Source of the DNA: an uncultured Bacteroidales bacterium
GTDB taxonomy: Bacteria > Bacteroidota > Bacteroidia > Bacteroidales > Muribaculaceae
Direction of reading: 5' to 3'
Assembly (NCBI GenBank): GCA_902776955.1
Contig: CACYSG010000018.1
Span: forward strand, 45,596 to 109,595
DNA: 64,000 nucleotides
Shown: in pieces, positions 43,347 through 53,674 of the stretch
Layout: the number at the start of each line of letters is the position of its first letter
Numbering within the stretch: the stretch's first letter is position 1
Notes under the pieces: generated by a model
What the model was told of the DNA's origin: nothing
The model's input: the letters and a program-made list of their open reading frames with translations, nothing else
Database searches by the model: none
Translations under genes and position numbers: made by a program

Positions 43347-45402
43347 ACTGTGGCCACGCGATGCCACCGTCGCGCGACAGCGCGTGGACCCGCAGCTGCA
43401 GCGAGTCCCCCTCATGCACCAGCTGGGGCACATCGTGGCAGGCCCCCGACACAATCAGGCGCTCAAAGCGATAAAGCTCCCTCAACTTGCCTGCGGTGCC
43501 GTGATACCGCTTCGTCACGATGATGTCGTCAAGTTCCAGCACCTGCCCGCTTGTAGCCTGGCGCCAGTGCCCTTTACCCACCGCCATCAAGCGTCGCCCC
43601 ATCACGTAGGCATAGGGCGGCTTGAACATCGCCCCCTCGAGCCGCAACGTGTCGCCCTCGGCAATAAAGTGAAGGCTGTCGATGCGATGATGGGCCAAGA
43701 ACCCCGCATGATAGCGGGAAAAAGCCGCCGAGTCTGTCTCTTCCTCGTCGGGCGTCCACACGTAGCCCGTCCCGTTGTCGTAATACAGCAGCGGCGTTGA
43801 CGAGAACGAGTTAAAAATCACCATCCCCTGGCGAGGAGTCCGCGCGTCCACCCACACGCTGTGAGCCAGGAGCGCCACAAGGCAGCATCCCGCCGCCAGC
43901 AGGTAATCCTTCCTGTGGCGATAGATCCACAACGCCACCAGCGCCAGCACGACAAAGTACATCCCCGCCCCGGCTGTGGTGACCCACACGCCGCTGATGT
44001 GGGAAAACGGCAAGGCGTTGACCGCACTCACCGCCCAGTTGATATAGCCGCAGATGCCGTCCAGGACCCAGTTCAGCACACCCCAGTGCAGCCCTGCTGC
44101 GGTCACCAGCAGGAACAACGCCCCCGCCACCATGAAAACAGGCAACACCGGCAGAATCAGCAGGTTGGACAACACCGACAGGAGGGATACCGTATGGAAA
44201 TAGTGGGCCGTGAGCCCCACGGTCGCCAGCATCGCCACCAGCGAGGTGATGGCGGTAGAGGTGACGGCGTTGACCCATCGGTGGCGGCTCTTGAGCCTGT
44301 CGGGCACATCTCCGAACAGCAGCACGGCGCCCACCGTGATGAAACTAAGTTGGAAACCCACGCTATACAGGGCCGACGGCGTGAACACGAGAATTGCCAG
44401 CGCCGCGGCGGCCAGGGCGTTCAACGAAATGGACCGCCGATAAAAGATGAGCGAGGCAAACACAAATCCCGTCATCACCGCGGCACGCACCACGCTGGAC
44501 GACAGCCCCGTGAACACGGCGAACAGAACGATGGCCCCGAGCGTGATGAGCAGGCGTGTCTTTCTCATCCCCATATAGTCGAGTGGGAACAGCAGCCACC
44601 AGATAATCAGGGCGATGAAACCCACATGCAGGCCGCTCAAGGCCAGCACATGGGCCACGCCGGCTACCGAGAACGCCTGCCGGGTGGATTTGTCAATCAG
44701 GTCGCCGTTGCCCAGCAGCATCGCCACGACAAATTGTCCCGCCACCGGCGATAATTGCGAGTTGAAGACTTTGTCCTGCAGCTGCCGCCTGACCTCGGCC
44801 ATGCGGGTGGCAAGGGTGGGGGAGTGACCGACCTTGAGCACCCGCCCCACGGGCAAGTGCTGCTCATACCGTATGCCCTTGCTGTCAAGCAGGTAACGCG
44901 CATAATCCATCTCGTCGGGATTACCCAGGTTGCCCGCCTCATGCAGGTCGCCTTGCCACGCGACGAGGTCACCGGCACGCAGCGTGTAGTCACAGCCCCG
45001 CGTGCTCACCAGCACCCGGCAGGGCGGCAGGTCGCTGTTCAGCAGGTCAACGTCCATGCGCATCGAGAAGTCGGTATATTCCAGCTGCGCCACGCGTCCC
45101 GTCAAGACCTGGCCGCGGAGTTGGCTGTCACTGAGTTGCGGCGGGCAGTGGATGACGGCCGCCAGCCACCCCAGGGCAATGGCGGCCATTGACAGTGGAA
45201 TCACATAATAGGGCCGCCTCGACAACACTCGCTGCGGGGACCCGCCTCGGGCGTTAAGCCACAGGTATACCCCGATGGCGGCAATAAGGATGGTGACGGG
45301 AGTTAGCCAGGTGTGCCACAACTGGTGTAACAAAATGCCCGCGACAAACGGTGCGAGCACGCGTAGCAGCGGGAATCTGTGAATCGGCGAGTGTGTCCTC
45401 AT
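43345..45402 (-). CDS. comEC: ComEC/Rec2 family DNA uptake channel protein
   Basis: This 685-residue polytopic membrane protein has an N-terminal soluble domain (about 85-180; an OB-fold-like DUF4131 segment with RVLVSTRGCDY) between hydrophobic helices, and the Competence domain (about 215-490; GVAHVLALSGLHVGFIALI is diagnostic). The C-terminal ~150 residues are soluble but show no metallo-beta-lactamase HxHxDH motif, so this is the short Bacteroidota form. It would conduct single-stranded DNA during transformation, although natural competence is not shown by this gene alone. aroE lies 30 bases upstream in the same direction. Confidence 0.88.
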   Translation of the reverse strand: MRTHSPIHRFPLLRVLAPFVAGILLHQLWHTWLTPVTILIAAIGVYLWLNARGGSPQRVLSRRPYYVIPLSMAAIALGWLAAVIHCPPQLSDSQLRGQVLTGRVAQLEYTDFSMRMDVDLLNSDLPPCRVLVSTRGCDYTLRAGDLVAWQGDLHEAGNLGNPDEMDYARYLLDSKGIRYEQHLPVGRVLKVGHSPTLATRMAEVRRQLQDKVFNSQLSPVAGQFVVAMLLGNGDLIDKSTRQAFSVAGVAHVLALSGLHVGFIALIIWWLLFPLDYMGMRKTRLLITLGAIVLFAVFTGLSSSVVRAAVMTGFVFASLIFYRRSISLNALAAAALAILVFTPSALYSVGFQLSFITVGAVLLFGDVPDRLKSRHRWVNAVTSTAITSLVAMLATVGLTAHYFHTVSLLSVLSNLLILPVLPVFMVAGALFLLVTAAGLHWGVLNWVLDGICGYINWAVSAVNALPFSHISGVWVTTAGAGMYFVVLALVALWIYRHRKDYLLAAGCCLVALLAHSVWVDARTPRQGMVIFNSFSSTPLLYYDNGTGYVWTPDEEETDSAAFSRYHAGFLAHHRIDSLHFIAEGDTLRLEGAMFKPPYAYVMGRRLMAVGKGHWRQATSGQVLELDDIIVTKRYHGTAGKLRELYRFERLIVSGACHDVPQLVHEGDSLQLRVHALSRDGGIAWPQ

Positions 45403-45432
45403 GTGGTCATTGATTGGACCCTGCCGTTGCTG

Positions 45433-46209
45433 TTATAGGAGACCGTTCCAGATGGCGTAGGAGTCAAATGCCTGCAGCAGCAACATCTCGATGCCGTTCT
45501 TGGTCTGAGCGCCAAACGAGGCGGCCTTGCGCATGAACAGCGTCACCTCGGGATTATAGATGAGGTCGTAGCACAGGTGCTCGCTGGTGAGGAAACGGTA
45601 GGGGAAGTCGGGACACAGGTCGTCATCGGGATACTTGCCCAGCGGCGTGGCGTTGACGATCAGCTTGTGTGACGCGACCATCGCGCGCGTGATTTCCTCA
45701 TAGACCACCGTGTGCTCGAGTTTGCGTCTCGAGACGAGCTGAACCTCCACACCGCGGCTTTGCAAGGCGGCGGTAACGGCCTTGGCGGCGCCTCCGGTGC
45801 CCAGGACCATCGCTCGGTCGCGCTCGGGAGTGAGCACGTCGTCAAGCGTCTTGTCAAAACCGCCCACGTCGCTGTTATAGCCGCGCAACTCAAGCAGGCG
45901 CCCGGTCTTCTCTTCGCGAATCAGGCGGATGACGTTCACGGCGCCCACCTCGCGGGCGTCATCATCGAGCGAGTCGAGGTAGGGGATGACGGCCTCCTTA
46001 TAGGGGGCGGTGACGTTGAGGCCGTTCAGGTTGGGATACTCGGCGATAATCTCCATGAGCAACCCCACATCCTCGATCTCAAAGTTAATGTATTGAGCAT
46101 CGATACCCTCGGCGAGAAACTTCTGGTTGAAGAAGTCCCTCGAGAAGGAGTGAACCAGCGGATAGCCGATGAGGCCATATAGATATTTGCATTCTAGTGG
46201 AGATTTCAT
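45433..46209 (-). CDS. aroE: Shikimate dehydrogenase
   Basis: This 258-residue enzyme reduces 3-dehydroshikimate to shikimate with NADPH. Substrate-binding motifs are YPLVHSFS (N-terminal) and NVTAPYKEAV (with the catalytic Lys); the nucleotide motif is LGTGGAAKAV and NATPLGKYPD follows. The length is slightly short but normal for Bacteroidales. It shares direction with comEC. The other aromatic-pathway gene here, aroC, is 12 kb away. Confidence 0.93.
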   Translation of the reverse strand: MKSPLECKYLYGLIGYPLVHSFSRDFFNQKFLAEGIDAQYINFEIEDVGLLMEIIAEYPNLNGLNVTAPYKEAVIPYLDSLDDDAREVGAVNVIRLIREEKTGRLLELRGYNSDVGGFDKTLDDVLTPERDRAMVLGTGGAAKAVTAALQSRGVEVQLVSRRKLEHTVVYEEITRAMVASHKLIVNATPLGKYPDDDLCPDFPYRFLTSEHLCYDLIYNPEVTLFMRKAASFGAQTKNGIEMLLLQAFDSYAIWNGLL

Positions 46210-46235
46210 GACAACAGTTCAATGTGTATAGAATG

Positions 46236-46243
46236 CAAAATTA
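46236..46243 (-). promoter_or_regulatory. -7 box of aroE
   Basis: TAATTTTG on the minus strand, 26 bases before the ATG. Confidence 0.6.
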
Positions 46244-46328
46244 GTCACAAAGATTGTAAATTCCATCATGAAATCCATTTTTTTTGGCTAAAAAACGCAA
46301 AAATTCGTCTTGTTAGAGAACAAATTTG

Positions 46329-46336
46329 TAATTTTG
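46329..46336 (+). promoter_or_regulatory. -7 box of the mlaD-like gene
   Basis: TAATTTTG on the plus strand, 35 bases before the ATG at 46372. Confidence 0.6.
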
Positions 46337-46371
46337 CCGTTTGTAGAAGATGTAATATTGAAAAAAGGAAT

Positions 46372-47274
46372 ATGAAATTTCTCACTAAGAACGTCAAGAT
46401 CGCGCTCACTGTGCTGGTGGGACTGGCTCTGCTGTATTGGGGCATCAATTACCTGAAGGGCATCAACCTGTTGACTCCCTCCAACTACTATTTCACCGAA
46501 CTCGATAATTCCGAAGGCCTGCTCGTGGCAACGCCGGTAACCGTTAACGGATTCCAGGTGGGACAGGTGCGCGAGATCAAGTATGACTTTGCCAAGAACA
46601 AGATAATGGTCCAACTCAATATGGAACCCGACCTGAAGGTCCCCGAGGGGTCGACCATCGACATGGAGAGCGGTTTGCTCGGAGGGGTCACCATGGTCCT
46701 CAAGCTGGGTGATGGACCGGCCATGAAGTCAGGCAGCTTTATTCCCACTGCCGGCGTGCCGGGAATCATGGATCATGTGACCGATGATGTCCTCCCCAGG
46801 GTCAACGGCATGTTGCCCAAGGTGGACTCCATCATGAACAACATCAATGGCATCACTGGCGATCCCGCCCTGGCGGCGGCCATCTACCGCCTTGACGGCA
46901 TCACCCGCCAGCTCCAGGCCAGCGCCTCGCAGCTGACGACCCTCATGACCAACCTCAACCGCTCGGTGCCTGGTGTCATGAACAACGTCAACGGCATTAC
47001 CAGCAATCTTACCGGCGCAACGGGCAACCTGACCGACTTCTCGGCTTCGCTCAAGCAGATGCCGCTCGACTCGACGATCAATGCCCTGAACGCCACCCTG
47101 GCCAACCTTCAGGCCCTGAGCGTGCAGCTCAACGACAAGAACTCTAGCCTGGGCAAAATCTTGAACGACCGCGAGCTCTATGACAACGCTAACCATGCCA
47201 TCGCCAGCCTTGACTCGCTGCTGATAGACATCAAGGCCAACCCGAAACGCTATATAAATGTCAAGGTATTTTAA
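46372..47274 (+). CDS. MlaD/MCE family phospholipid-transport protein
   Basis: Read from ATG 46372, this 300-residue protein has one N-terminal transmembrane helix (IALTVLVGLALLYWG), an MCE domain (about 35-120; TPVTVNGFQVGQVREI and LLGGVTMVLKLG) and a long helical tail with Asn/Thr-rich repeats. MCE proteins form hexameric periplasmic rings that ferry phospholipids across the envelope. The longer frame from 46222 crosses the promoter and is not used. No mlaE or mlaF is adjacent, so the rest of the transporter is elsewhere. Confidence 0.9.
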   Translation: MKFLTKNVKIALTVLVGLALLYWGINYLKGINLLTPSNYYFTELDNSEGLLVATPVTVNGFQVGQVREIKYDFAKNKIMVQLNMEPDLKVPEGSTIDMESGLLGGVTMVLKLGDGPAMKSGSFIPTAGVPGIMDHVTDDVLPRVNGMLPKVDSIMNNINGITGDPALAAAIYRLDGITRQLQASASQLTTLMTNLNRSVPGVMNNVNGITSNLTGATGNLTDFSASLKQMPLDSTINALNATLANLQALSVQLNDKNSSLGKILNDRELYDNANHAIASLDSLLIDIKANPKRYINVKVF

Positions 47275-47356
47275 TATACCGCTGCTAACAAGCTCGCCTT
47301 CAACACGGCGACTTGATTTAGGGGTCCAAAATGCCCCTCTCGAGACAGCTCAAAAT

Positions 47357-47391
47357 GCCTGTTTGGACTCAGTCCAAATAGGCGTTTTTTT
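47357..47391 (+). terminator. Intrinsic terminator after the mlaD-like gene
   Basis: GCCTGTTTGGACT (47357-47369) pairs with AGTCCAAATAGGC (47371-47383), one G-T wobble, followed by GTTTTTTT. Confidence 0.9.
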
Positions 47392-47700
47392 CAAATTTAT
47401 TGTTTTCGGGATTTACAAAATCAAACCCTTGATAAAACAGCGGTTTGCGAGGGTGCCTAAACAGGTGGGTTTTTATATTCGTTTTGTCAAGTGCTTGATA
47501 TTTAGTGATATACAAAAAAGAAATGCTCAAAAAATTCATATTTTTTCAACTGTGTTGTAACCCTTTGTTTTTCAATATCTTTATGCAAAAATCGAAATAT
47601 CCAAATTTTTCGAGCACTTTTTTTTCAGAAATTATTGACCGAAATTTGTACTGCTTTAAGCACTAGAAAAAACAACCATTACTAAGAAATTTTATAGAAA
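47392..47700 (+). other. AT-rich gene-free region upstream of dnaA
   Basis: About 310 bases, AT-rich with several T-runs and CAAAAATC/AAATTTTTC stretches. It would be a natural place for an origin, but no DnaA box of the form TTATNCACA could be found on either strand, and no clear TAnnTTTG box. No gene. Confidence 0.4.
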
Positions 47701-49104
47701 ATGTCTAACGTTGCACAACAGTGGAACCGTTGCCTTGCCGTCATCAAGGCTAACCTGCCGGCCGAACAATATGATGTTTGGTTCGCTCCCATTGATGCCG
47801 TTGACTATGACCAGGAAAACAACCGTGTGATGCTTAAGGTCCCCTCCAAGTTCTTTGTTGAGCAGATCGAGGGAAGATATATCAACTTGCTCTCTTCTGC
47901 CTTGAAGATGGTCTTCGGCGAGAATGTTCAGCTCCGTTATAAATATAATGTGGTGGGACATGACGACTCCAGCGCCATCGAGCAGAACAAGGACAAGTCC
48001 AGCGATAAACTTAAGCAGGAACTCAAGATCTTCAAGCCTCGTGTCGCCAATCCCTTCGAGAGGGACGACACGCTCGAGGATATTGACCCCCAACTCAATC
48101 CCCGATATACCTTCGGCAACTACTGCAGCAGCATGAGCAATAAGCTCGCTGTCAGCATCGGACAGGCGATTGCCGAGCATCCCGAGGTCAAGACCTACAA
48201 CCCCCTGTTCGTCTTTGGCTCAACGGGAGTAGGCAAGACCCACCTCCTACAAGCCATCGGTATCAGGCTCAAGGAGCAATTCCCCCGCATGAGGGTGCTC
48301 TATGTCACCGCCAGGATCTTTGAGAGCCAGTTCACAACGGCCATTATCCAGAAGAAAGTTAACGACTTCATCAACTTTTATCAGAGTATTGACGTACTCC
48401 TGCTCGACGACATTCAGTTCCTTGCAGGAAAGGATAAAACCCAGAATACCTTCTTCCATATTTTCAACCACTTGCACCAGCACCAGCGCCAGTTGGTGAT
48501 GTCCAGTGATTGCCGACCCAGTGACTTGGACGGCATGGAGCCCAGACTCATCTCGCGTTTCAAGTGGGGAATGACCGTGGAACTGGAGAAACCCGATTTT
48601 GACCTGAGACGCAAGTTCCTGGCTATGAAGGCCGGACAAGACGGACTCAACATCAGTGACGAAGTCCTCGACTACATCGCCGCCAATGTCACCGACAGCG
48701 TTCGCGAACTCGAGGGCGTCATGGTCGCCTTGCTCGCCCATGCCACAGTGCTCGACCAGGACATCACCATCGACCTGGCGCGCAGCGTCATCGGCAACAC
48801 CGTCAAGGTGGCGCCCAAGCAGCTCACCTTCGAGTCCATCGCCGAGACCGTCGCCGACTACTACAACCTTCCCACCGACCTGATCTACGGCAAGTCACGC
48901 AAGCGCGAAATCAGTGACGCACGCCAGCTCGTCATGTATCTGGCCAAGAAGGAGGCGCAGATGTCCTCAACCAGCATCGGTGCAAAACTCGACCGCACCC
49001 ATGCCACCGTGTTGCACGCCTGCATCCAGATCGAGCAGCGCATGTCCATCGAGAAAGACTTCTCCCGCGAAGTCCAGACCATCACTGCCAGCCTCACTCA
49101 ATAA
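47701..49104 (+). CDS. dnaA: Chromosomal replication initiator protein DnaA
   Basis: This 467-residue protein has domain I at 1-80 (helical, binds DnaB/other partners), a short linker, the AAA+ domain III at about 130-345 with Walker A FGSTGVGKTH and Walker B LLLDDIQF, and the DNA-binding domain IV with the signature DRTHATVLHACIQIE. It melts oriC and starts replication. The length is normal for Bacteroidota. It is followed by its own terminator. Confidence 0.97.
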   Translation: MSNVAQQWNRCLAVIKANLPAEQYDVWFAPIDAVDYDQENNRVMLKVPSKFFVEQIEGRYINLLSSALKMVFGENVQLRYKYNVVGHDDSSAIEQNKDKSSDKLKQELKIFKPRVANPFERDDTLEDIDPQLNPRYTFGNYCSSMSNKLAVSIGQAIAEHPEVKTYNPLFVFGSTGVGKTHLLQAIGIRLKEQFPRMRVLYVTARIFESQFTTAIIQKKVNDFINFYQSIDVLLLDDIQFLAGKDKTQNTFFHIFNHLHQHQRQLVMSSDCRPSDLDGMEPRLISRFKWGMTVELEKPDFDLRRKFLAMKAGQDGLNISDEVLDYIAANVTDSVRELEGVMVALLAHATVLDQDITIDLARSVIGNTVKVAPKQLTFESIAETVADYYNLPTDLIYGKSRKREISDARQLVMYLAKKEAQMSSTSIGAKLDRTHATVLHACIQIEQRMSIEKDFSREVQTITASLTQ

Positions 49105-49134
49105 CCAGGCACAACAACAGGTCACAACCTCATC

Positions 49135-49170
49135 AAGGCGGAGCTGCACCCATCGCAACTCCGCCTTTTT
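49135..49170 (+). terminator. Intrinsic terminator after dnaA
   Basis: AAGGCGGAG (49135-49143) pairs with CTCCGCCTT (49159-49167), with TGC/GCA pairs inside, followed by TTTTT. Confidence 0.85.
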
Positions 49171-49267
49171 ATCCCCACCCCCCAAAAAAAAACCAATAAT
49201 CACCCACTCCCGCCCAACCTCGCCTCGACGTGCCCGTCCCCACCAGCGCCCCATGCCGGCTCTCCAG

Positions 49268-49333
49268 CGACCCGGGGACGGTTCTTCTGGATGAAAAATG
49301 CCTGCATTTTTCGGACTGAAGAACCGTCCCCCC
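49268..49333. repeat. ~65-bp hairpin element (module B), copy 3
   Basis: CGGGGACGGTTCTTCTGGAT, GAAAAATGCCTGCATTTTTC and CGGACTGAAGAACCGTCCCC match the copies at 37025 and 53709. Confidence 0.9.
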
Positions 49334-49705
49334 GTACCCACAAAACATTAGAAATAATCAGATAAAATTCGTGTAATTCGCATTAGCGCCGCAGGGTTTT
49401 GGGCCAACAACTATATCATTGCCAAAATTGATATAAAAACCAAACAAGACAGTATTTTTTTCAATTTCTCGCGCGAAGCGCGATTCAATTTGCACCAAAT
49501 GAATCATGTCACACCCTCGCTCTCGCATCAGCAAGCGTGTGCAGGCGTGAGGTAACTATTCCCCTGTCCATGAGCGTCCTTCACATGTCGCTATTCACCC
49601 GTTAATTACCCGCCGTTCGGCACCCAAAACCGCCCGTTGGCAAAGAAAATGCAGGGACTTTTAAACATTTTGTCCCTTCGTCAGTCAAAAAGTGGCGCAA
49701 ACGAA
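49334..49705 (+). other. Gene-free region upstream of the gyrA promoter
   Basis: About 370 bases without coding character. A short CGCGAAGCG hairpin occurs near 49470 and a CTCGCTCTCGC stretch near 49517. Nothing else recognised. Confidence 0.4.
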
Positions 49706-49735
49706 TTGTTGATTGAAAAAAAGTGCGTAAATTTG
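49706..49735 (+). promoter_or_regulatory. gyrA promoter
   Basis: TTG at 49706-49711 and -7 TAAATTTG at 49728-49735, about 19 bases apart. The start site is expected near 49742. Confidence 0.65.
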
Positions 49736-49741
49736 TAGGTT

Positions 49742-49824
49742 AATAGCGTGGCACTCGTGCTAGCCTGGGGCTAAAGTGAGCCTGCAGTGCGGTGCCCGGA
49801 ACAGATTTAAAAGTACAAGAAAGA
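49742..49824 (+). promoter_or_regulatory. Structured 5' leader of gyrA
   Basis: GGCAC (49750-49754) can pair with GTGCC (49792-49796), enclosing TAGCC-TGG-GGCTA (49761-49773). The GC-rich ~80-base leader may act in control. It matches no riboswitch or leader family known to me. Confidence 0.35.
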
Positions 49825-52395
49825 ATGGACAACGATCGAATTCTAGAGATCAACATTGAAAACGAGATGAAGACCAGCTACATCGATTACTCGATGTCGG
49901 TCATCGTTTCGCGTGCGCTACCCGATGTGCGCGACGGTTTCAAGCCGGTGCACCGCAGGGTACTCTACGGCATGGATAAGTTGCGTAACTACTCCAATGC
50001 CCCCTACAAGAAGTCGGCACGTATCGTGGGTGACGTGCTTGGTAAGTACCACCCCCACGGCGATTCGTCGGTTTATCTGGCCATGGTTCGTCTCGCCCAG
50101 GATTGGGCAATGCGTTACCCGCTCGTTGACGGCCAGGGTAACTTCGGCTCGGTAGACGGCGACAGCCCCGCTGCCATGCGTTACACCGAGGTGCGACTCG
50201 ACAAGATGGGCGAGAGCATGATGGAAGACATGGACAAGGACACCGTTGACTTTGTGCCCAACTTTGACAATACGCTCGAGGAACCCTCGGTACTGCCCAC
50301 CCGCATCCCTAACCTGCTGGTGAACGGTGCCACGGGTATCGCCGTCGGCATGGCGACCAACATGGCTCCCCACAACCTGGGCGAGTGCATCGACGGTTGC
50401 CTGGCGCTGCTCGAGGATCCCGAGATGGAGGTGAGCGACCTGATGAACTACATCAAGGCCCCCGACTTCCCCACGGGCGGTATCATCTACGGTTACCAGG
50501 GCGTGAAAGACGCCTTTGAGACCGGTCGCGGACGCATCGTCGTGCGCGCCAAGGCCGAGATTGAGACCGAGCACAACCACGAGCGCATCGTCGTCAACGA
50601 GATTCCTTACAATGTCAATAAGAAGGACCTCATCGAGAACATCGCCCGCCTGGTCGAGGAAAAGAAAATCGAGGGCATCGCCGACATCAACGACGAGAGC
50701 GACCGCCACGGTATGCGCATCGTCATCGATGTGAAGAAGGACTTCAACCCCAACGTGCTGCTCAACAAGCTGTACAAGATGACCGAGTTGCAGTCGTCAT
50801 TCAGCGTCAACAACGTGTGTCTGGTCAATGGCCGACCCATGCTGTTGAACCTCAAGGAACTCCTGCATTACTTCCTGGAGCACCGCCACGAGGTGGTTAT
50901 CCGTCGCACCCAGTTCGACCTCAAGAAGGCCAAGGAGCGCGCCCATATCCTCGAGGGACTCATCATCGCCAGCGACAACATCGACGAGGTGATCGCCATC
51001 ATCAAGAGCAGCGATTCGACCGAGCATGCCATCCAGCGACTGTGTGAGCGCTTCAGCCTCACCGAGATTCAGGCACGTGCCATCGTCGAGATGCGTCTGC
51101 GCCAGCTCACCGGATTGGAGCAGGAGAAGCTCCACAACGAGTTGGCCGAGGTTCGCAAGACCATCGAGCACCTGCAGGCTATCCTCGACGACCCCGCCGA
51201 GTGCCGCAAGGTCATCGAGGAAGAACTGCTTGAGGTGAAAGAAAAATTCGGCGACGAGCGCCGCACCCAGATCGAATATTCCAGCGAGGAGATGAACGCC
51301 GAGGACTTCTACAGCGACGATCCCATGATCATCACCATCTCCCACTTCGGTTATATCAAGCGCACACCGCTCAAGGAGTACCGTGCGCAGGCTCGCGGTG
51401 GCGTGGGAGCCAAGGGCAGTGACACACGCGATGAGGACTTCATCGAGTATGTCTACGAGGCCACCAACCACAATTACATGTTGTTCTTCACCGCCACGGG
51501 ACGCTGCTTCTGGCTGCGCGTGTTCGAGATCCCCGAGGGCACCAAGAACAGCAAGGGACGCGCCATCCAGAACCTCTTGAACCTGGATGCCGAGAACCGC
51601 ATCATGGCCTTTGTCCGTGCGACCAACCTCACCGATCCCGAGTACAACCAGTCACATTATATCGTCTTTGCTACACGCAACGGTACCGTTAAGCGCACCC
51701 GCCTGAGCGAATACTCACGCCCGCGCGCCAATGGCGTCCGCGCGCTCAACATCGCCGAGGACGACAAGCTCGTCGGCGCCATCCTCACCGAGGGCGACAG
51801 CGAGGTCATCCTGGCCAACAGCAAGGGCTACGCCATCCGCTTCGACGAGAACCAGGTTCGCTCCATGGGACGCACCGCAACCGGCGTGCGCGGCATGACG
51901 CTGAGCCAGGGCGACGAGGTCATCGGCATGATCTGCATGCGTGCCGGCACACGCGACAACGTCCTCGTCGTTTCAGAGCAGGGCATGGGCAAGCGCAGTG
52001 CCCTTGAGGACTACCGCGTGACCCATCGTGGCGGCAAGGGTGTTAAAACCATTAACATCACGCCCAAGACTGGCAAGCTAATTGCAATTAAGAATGTGAA
52101 CGACAATAACGACCTTGTCATCATCAACAAGAGCGGCATCGCCATCAGGCTCAAGGTTAGTTCGCTCAGGGTCATGGGACGCGCGACACAAGGCGTGAGA
52201 CTCATCAACCTGGAGAAGAAAAACGACGAGATAGCCAGTGTTTGCAAGGTAGACACCGAGCCCGAGACGACCGACGAGGAAAGCGTACGCGACGCCTTCA
52301 CTCAGGATGATAACGATGTCAAGAATGTACAGGATGTTCAAGACGTCCAGCAAGAAGATACAGAACAACAAAACGATAACGAACAAACAGTATAA
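49825..52395 (+). CDS. gyrA: DNA gyrase subunit A
   Basis: Read from ATG 49825, this 856-residue topoisomerase breaks and rejoins DNA via the catalytic tyrosine in [12 protein letters not shown] (about residue 122). N-terminal [20 protein letters not shown] is characteristic. The C-terminal beta-pinwheel carries the GyrA-box-like [10 protein letters not shown] (about residue 520), which favours GyrA over ParC. The last ~50 residues form an acidic, Gln/Asp/Glu-rich tail. The GTG at 49792 is a possible longer start but lies in the leader stem. The TPR gene follows after 22 bases. Confidence 0.95.
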   Translation: MDNDRILEINIENEMKTSYIDYSMSVIVSRALPDVRDGFKPVHRRVLYGMDKLRNYSNAPYKKSARIVGDVLGKYHPHGDSSVYLAMVRLAQDWAMRYPLVDGQGNFGSVDGDSPAAMRYTEVRLDKMGESMMEDMDKDTVDFVPNFDNTLEEPSVLPTRIPNLLVNGATGIAVGMATNMAPHNLGECIDGCLALLEDPEMEVSDLMNYIKAPDFPTGGIIYGYQGVKDAFETGRGRIVVRAKAEIETEHNHERIVVNEIPYNVNKKDLIENIARLVEEKKIEGIADINDESDRHGMRIVIDVKKDFNPNVLLNKLYKMTELQSSFSVNNVCLVNGRPMLLNLKELLHYFLEHRHEVVIRRTQFDLKKAKERAHILEGLIIASDNIDEVIAIIKSSDSTEHAIQRLCERFSLTEIQARAIVEMRLRQLTGLEQEKLHNELAEVRKTIEHLQAILDDPAECRKVIEEELLEVKEKFGDERRTQIEYSSEEMNAEDFYSDDPMIITISHFGYIKRTPLKEYRAQARGGVGAKGSDTRDEDFIEYVYEATNHNYMLFFTATGRCFWLRVFEIPEGTKNSKGRAIQNLLNLDAENRIMAFVRATNLTDPEYNQSHYIVFATRNGTVKRTRLSEYSRPRANGVRALNIAEDDKLVGAILTEGDSEVILANSKGYAIRFDENQVRSMGRTATGVRGMTLSQGDEVIGMICMRAGTRDNVLVVSEQGMGKRSALEDYRVTHRGGKGVKTINITPKTGKLIAIKNVNDNNDLVIINKSGIAIRLKVSSLRVMGRATQGVRLINLEKKNDEIASVCKVDTEPETTDEESVRDAFTQDDNDVKNVQDVQDVQQEDTEQQNDNEQTV

Positions 52396-52417
52396 ACCAA
52401 CTTAATTGTTAACAAAA

Positions 52418-53551
52418 ATGAAAAAGATCATTCTTTTCGCCGCAGCCGCCATCGTGGCATTCGGCGCATCGGCTCAGATGAGCCTCGTGAAAGACCTCGC
52501 CAAGAAGGCAGCCTCGGGAAATCCGACGGAGCTGATGGCTGTGCTTGAGCAGATCGAACCTGCCCTCACCAATCCCGAGAGCGCCAACGACGTGCTCACT
52601 TGGTACACCGCCGGTAAGGCAGCTTTTGGCCTCTATGATGAGTTGTTCAAGGTGAAAGTCCTCGGACAGCCTGTCGACGAAACCATGATGAGCCAGGCTC
52701 TCGCAGCCGCTTACGAGTACTATCAGAAAGCTCTTCCCCTTGACTCGGTTGTCGAGGTGGACAAGAACGGTGCTCCCAAGCTCAACAAGGACGGTAGCAA
52801 GAAGTATAAAACCAAATATAGCAAGGAAATCATCGGCGCTCTCACGGGACACATTCAAGACATAGTCCAAGCCGGTAACACCTTCCTGCAGGCCAGCGAC
52901 TGGGAAAACGCAGCTGCCGCTTTCGGTAACTATGCCGATATCGCTTCGTCTCCATTCGCTATCGCCAATGGCGTTGCCGCTCCCGACAGCGCGCTGAGCC
53001 AGGTGCGCTTCTTCCAGGGCTACTCGCAGTATCAGATGCAGGACTTCGCAGGTGCCTATGACAGCTTCACCAAGGCCCGCAAGCTGGGTTACACCGAGAA
53101 CAACATCGTGGACTTCCAGACATCTGCTCTGGCAAACCTCGTTCAGGGTATGCTCGACAAGAGCGAGTATGACAAGGCCAACAACTTCATCGACAACGCA
53201 CTGGCTGCTGACCCGATGAACGGCACCCTGCACGACATCAAGGGCTTTACCATCGAGCTCCAGAATGGTGTCGACGCTGCGCTGCCCTACTACCGCAAGG
53301 CTGCAGAGGTGGATCCCACCTATGCTAACGCATTCTTTGATGTTGGTCGCTGCCTCTACCTGCAGGCACAGAAGATTATCGACGATAATCCCAATGCCAC
53401 CAACAAGGAGCTGGTTCCCAAGCTTAAGCCCATCTACGACGAGGCTATCCCCTTCCTCCAGAAGGCTAACGAGCTTAATCCCGATGACAACAAGGCAAAG
53501 AACGTCCTCGACGACATTCTCTACAAGTTTGAAGTCATGGGCGTGAAGTAA
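52418..53551 (+). CDS. Exported tetratricopeptide-repeat protein
   Basis: Read from ATG 52418, this 377-residue protein has a signal peptide (ends GASA) and TPR-like helical repeats, clearest at about 185-380 (RFFQGYSQYQMQDFAGAYDS, AFFDVGRCLYLQAQKI, AIPFLQKANELNPDD). It is probably a periplasmic or outer-membrane scaffold; the partner is unknown. It follows gyrA with no separate promoter and is closed by a terminator, so it is likely co-transcribed with gyrA. Confidence 0.85.
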   Translation: MKKIILFAAAAIVAFGASAQMSLVKDLAKKAASGNPTELMAVLEQIEPALTNPESANDVLTWYTAGKAAFGLYDELFKVKVLGQPVDETMMSQALAAAYEYYQKALPLDSVVEVDKNGAPKLNKDGSKKYKTKYSKEIIGALTGHIQDIVQAGNTFLQASDWENAAAAFGNYADIASSPFAIANGVAAPDSALSQVRFFQGYSQYQMQDFAGAYDSFTKARKLGYTENNIVDFQTSALANLVQGMLDKSEYDKANNFIDNALAADPMNGTLHDIKGFTIELQNGVDAALPYYRKAAEVDPTYANAFFDVGRCLYLQAQKIIDDNPNATNKELVPKLKPIYDEAIPFLQKANELNPDDNKAKNVLDDILYKFEVMGVK

Positions 53552-53578
53552 ATCACCCAATTACACTAACATCTACCA

Positions 53579-53614
53579 CAGGCGGTGAGGCTAATCCAGC
53601 CCCACCGCCTGTTT
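53579..53614 (+). terminator. Intrinsic terminator of gyrA-TPR
   Basis: CAGGCGGTG (53579-53587) pairs with CACCGCCTG (53603-53611), plus inner GGCT/AGCC, followed by TTTACTG. Confidence 0.85.
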
Positions 53615-53674
53615 ACTGTGTTATAGATGATTGATATCCACCAAACAATCACAATGCTATACAAACCGCAGGAC

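Noticed and set aside
47392-47700. Replication origin upstream of dnaA
   Set aside because: AT-rich, but no DnaA-box cluster visible; not called.
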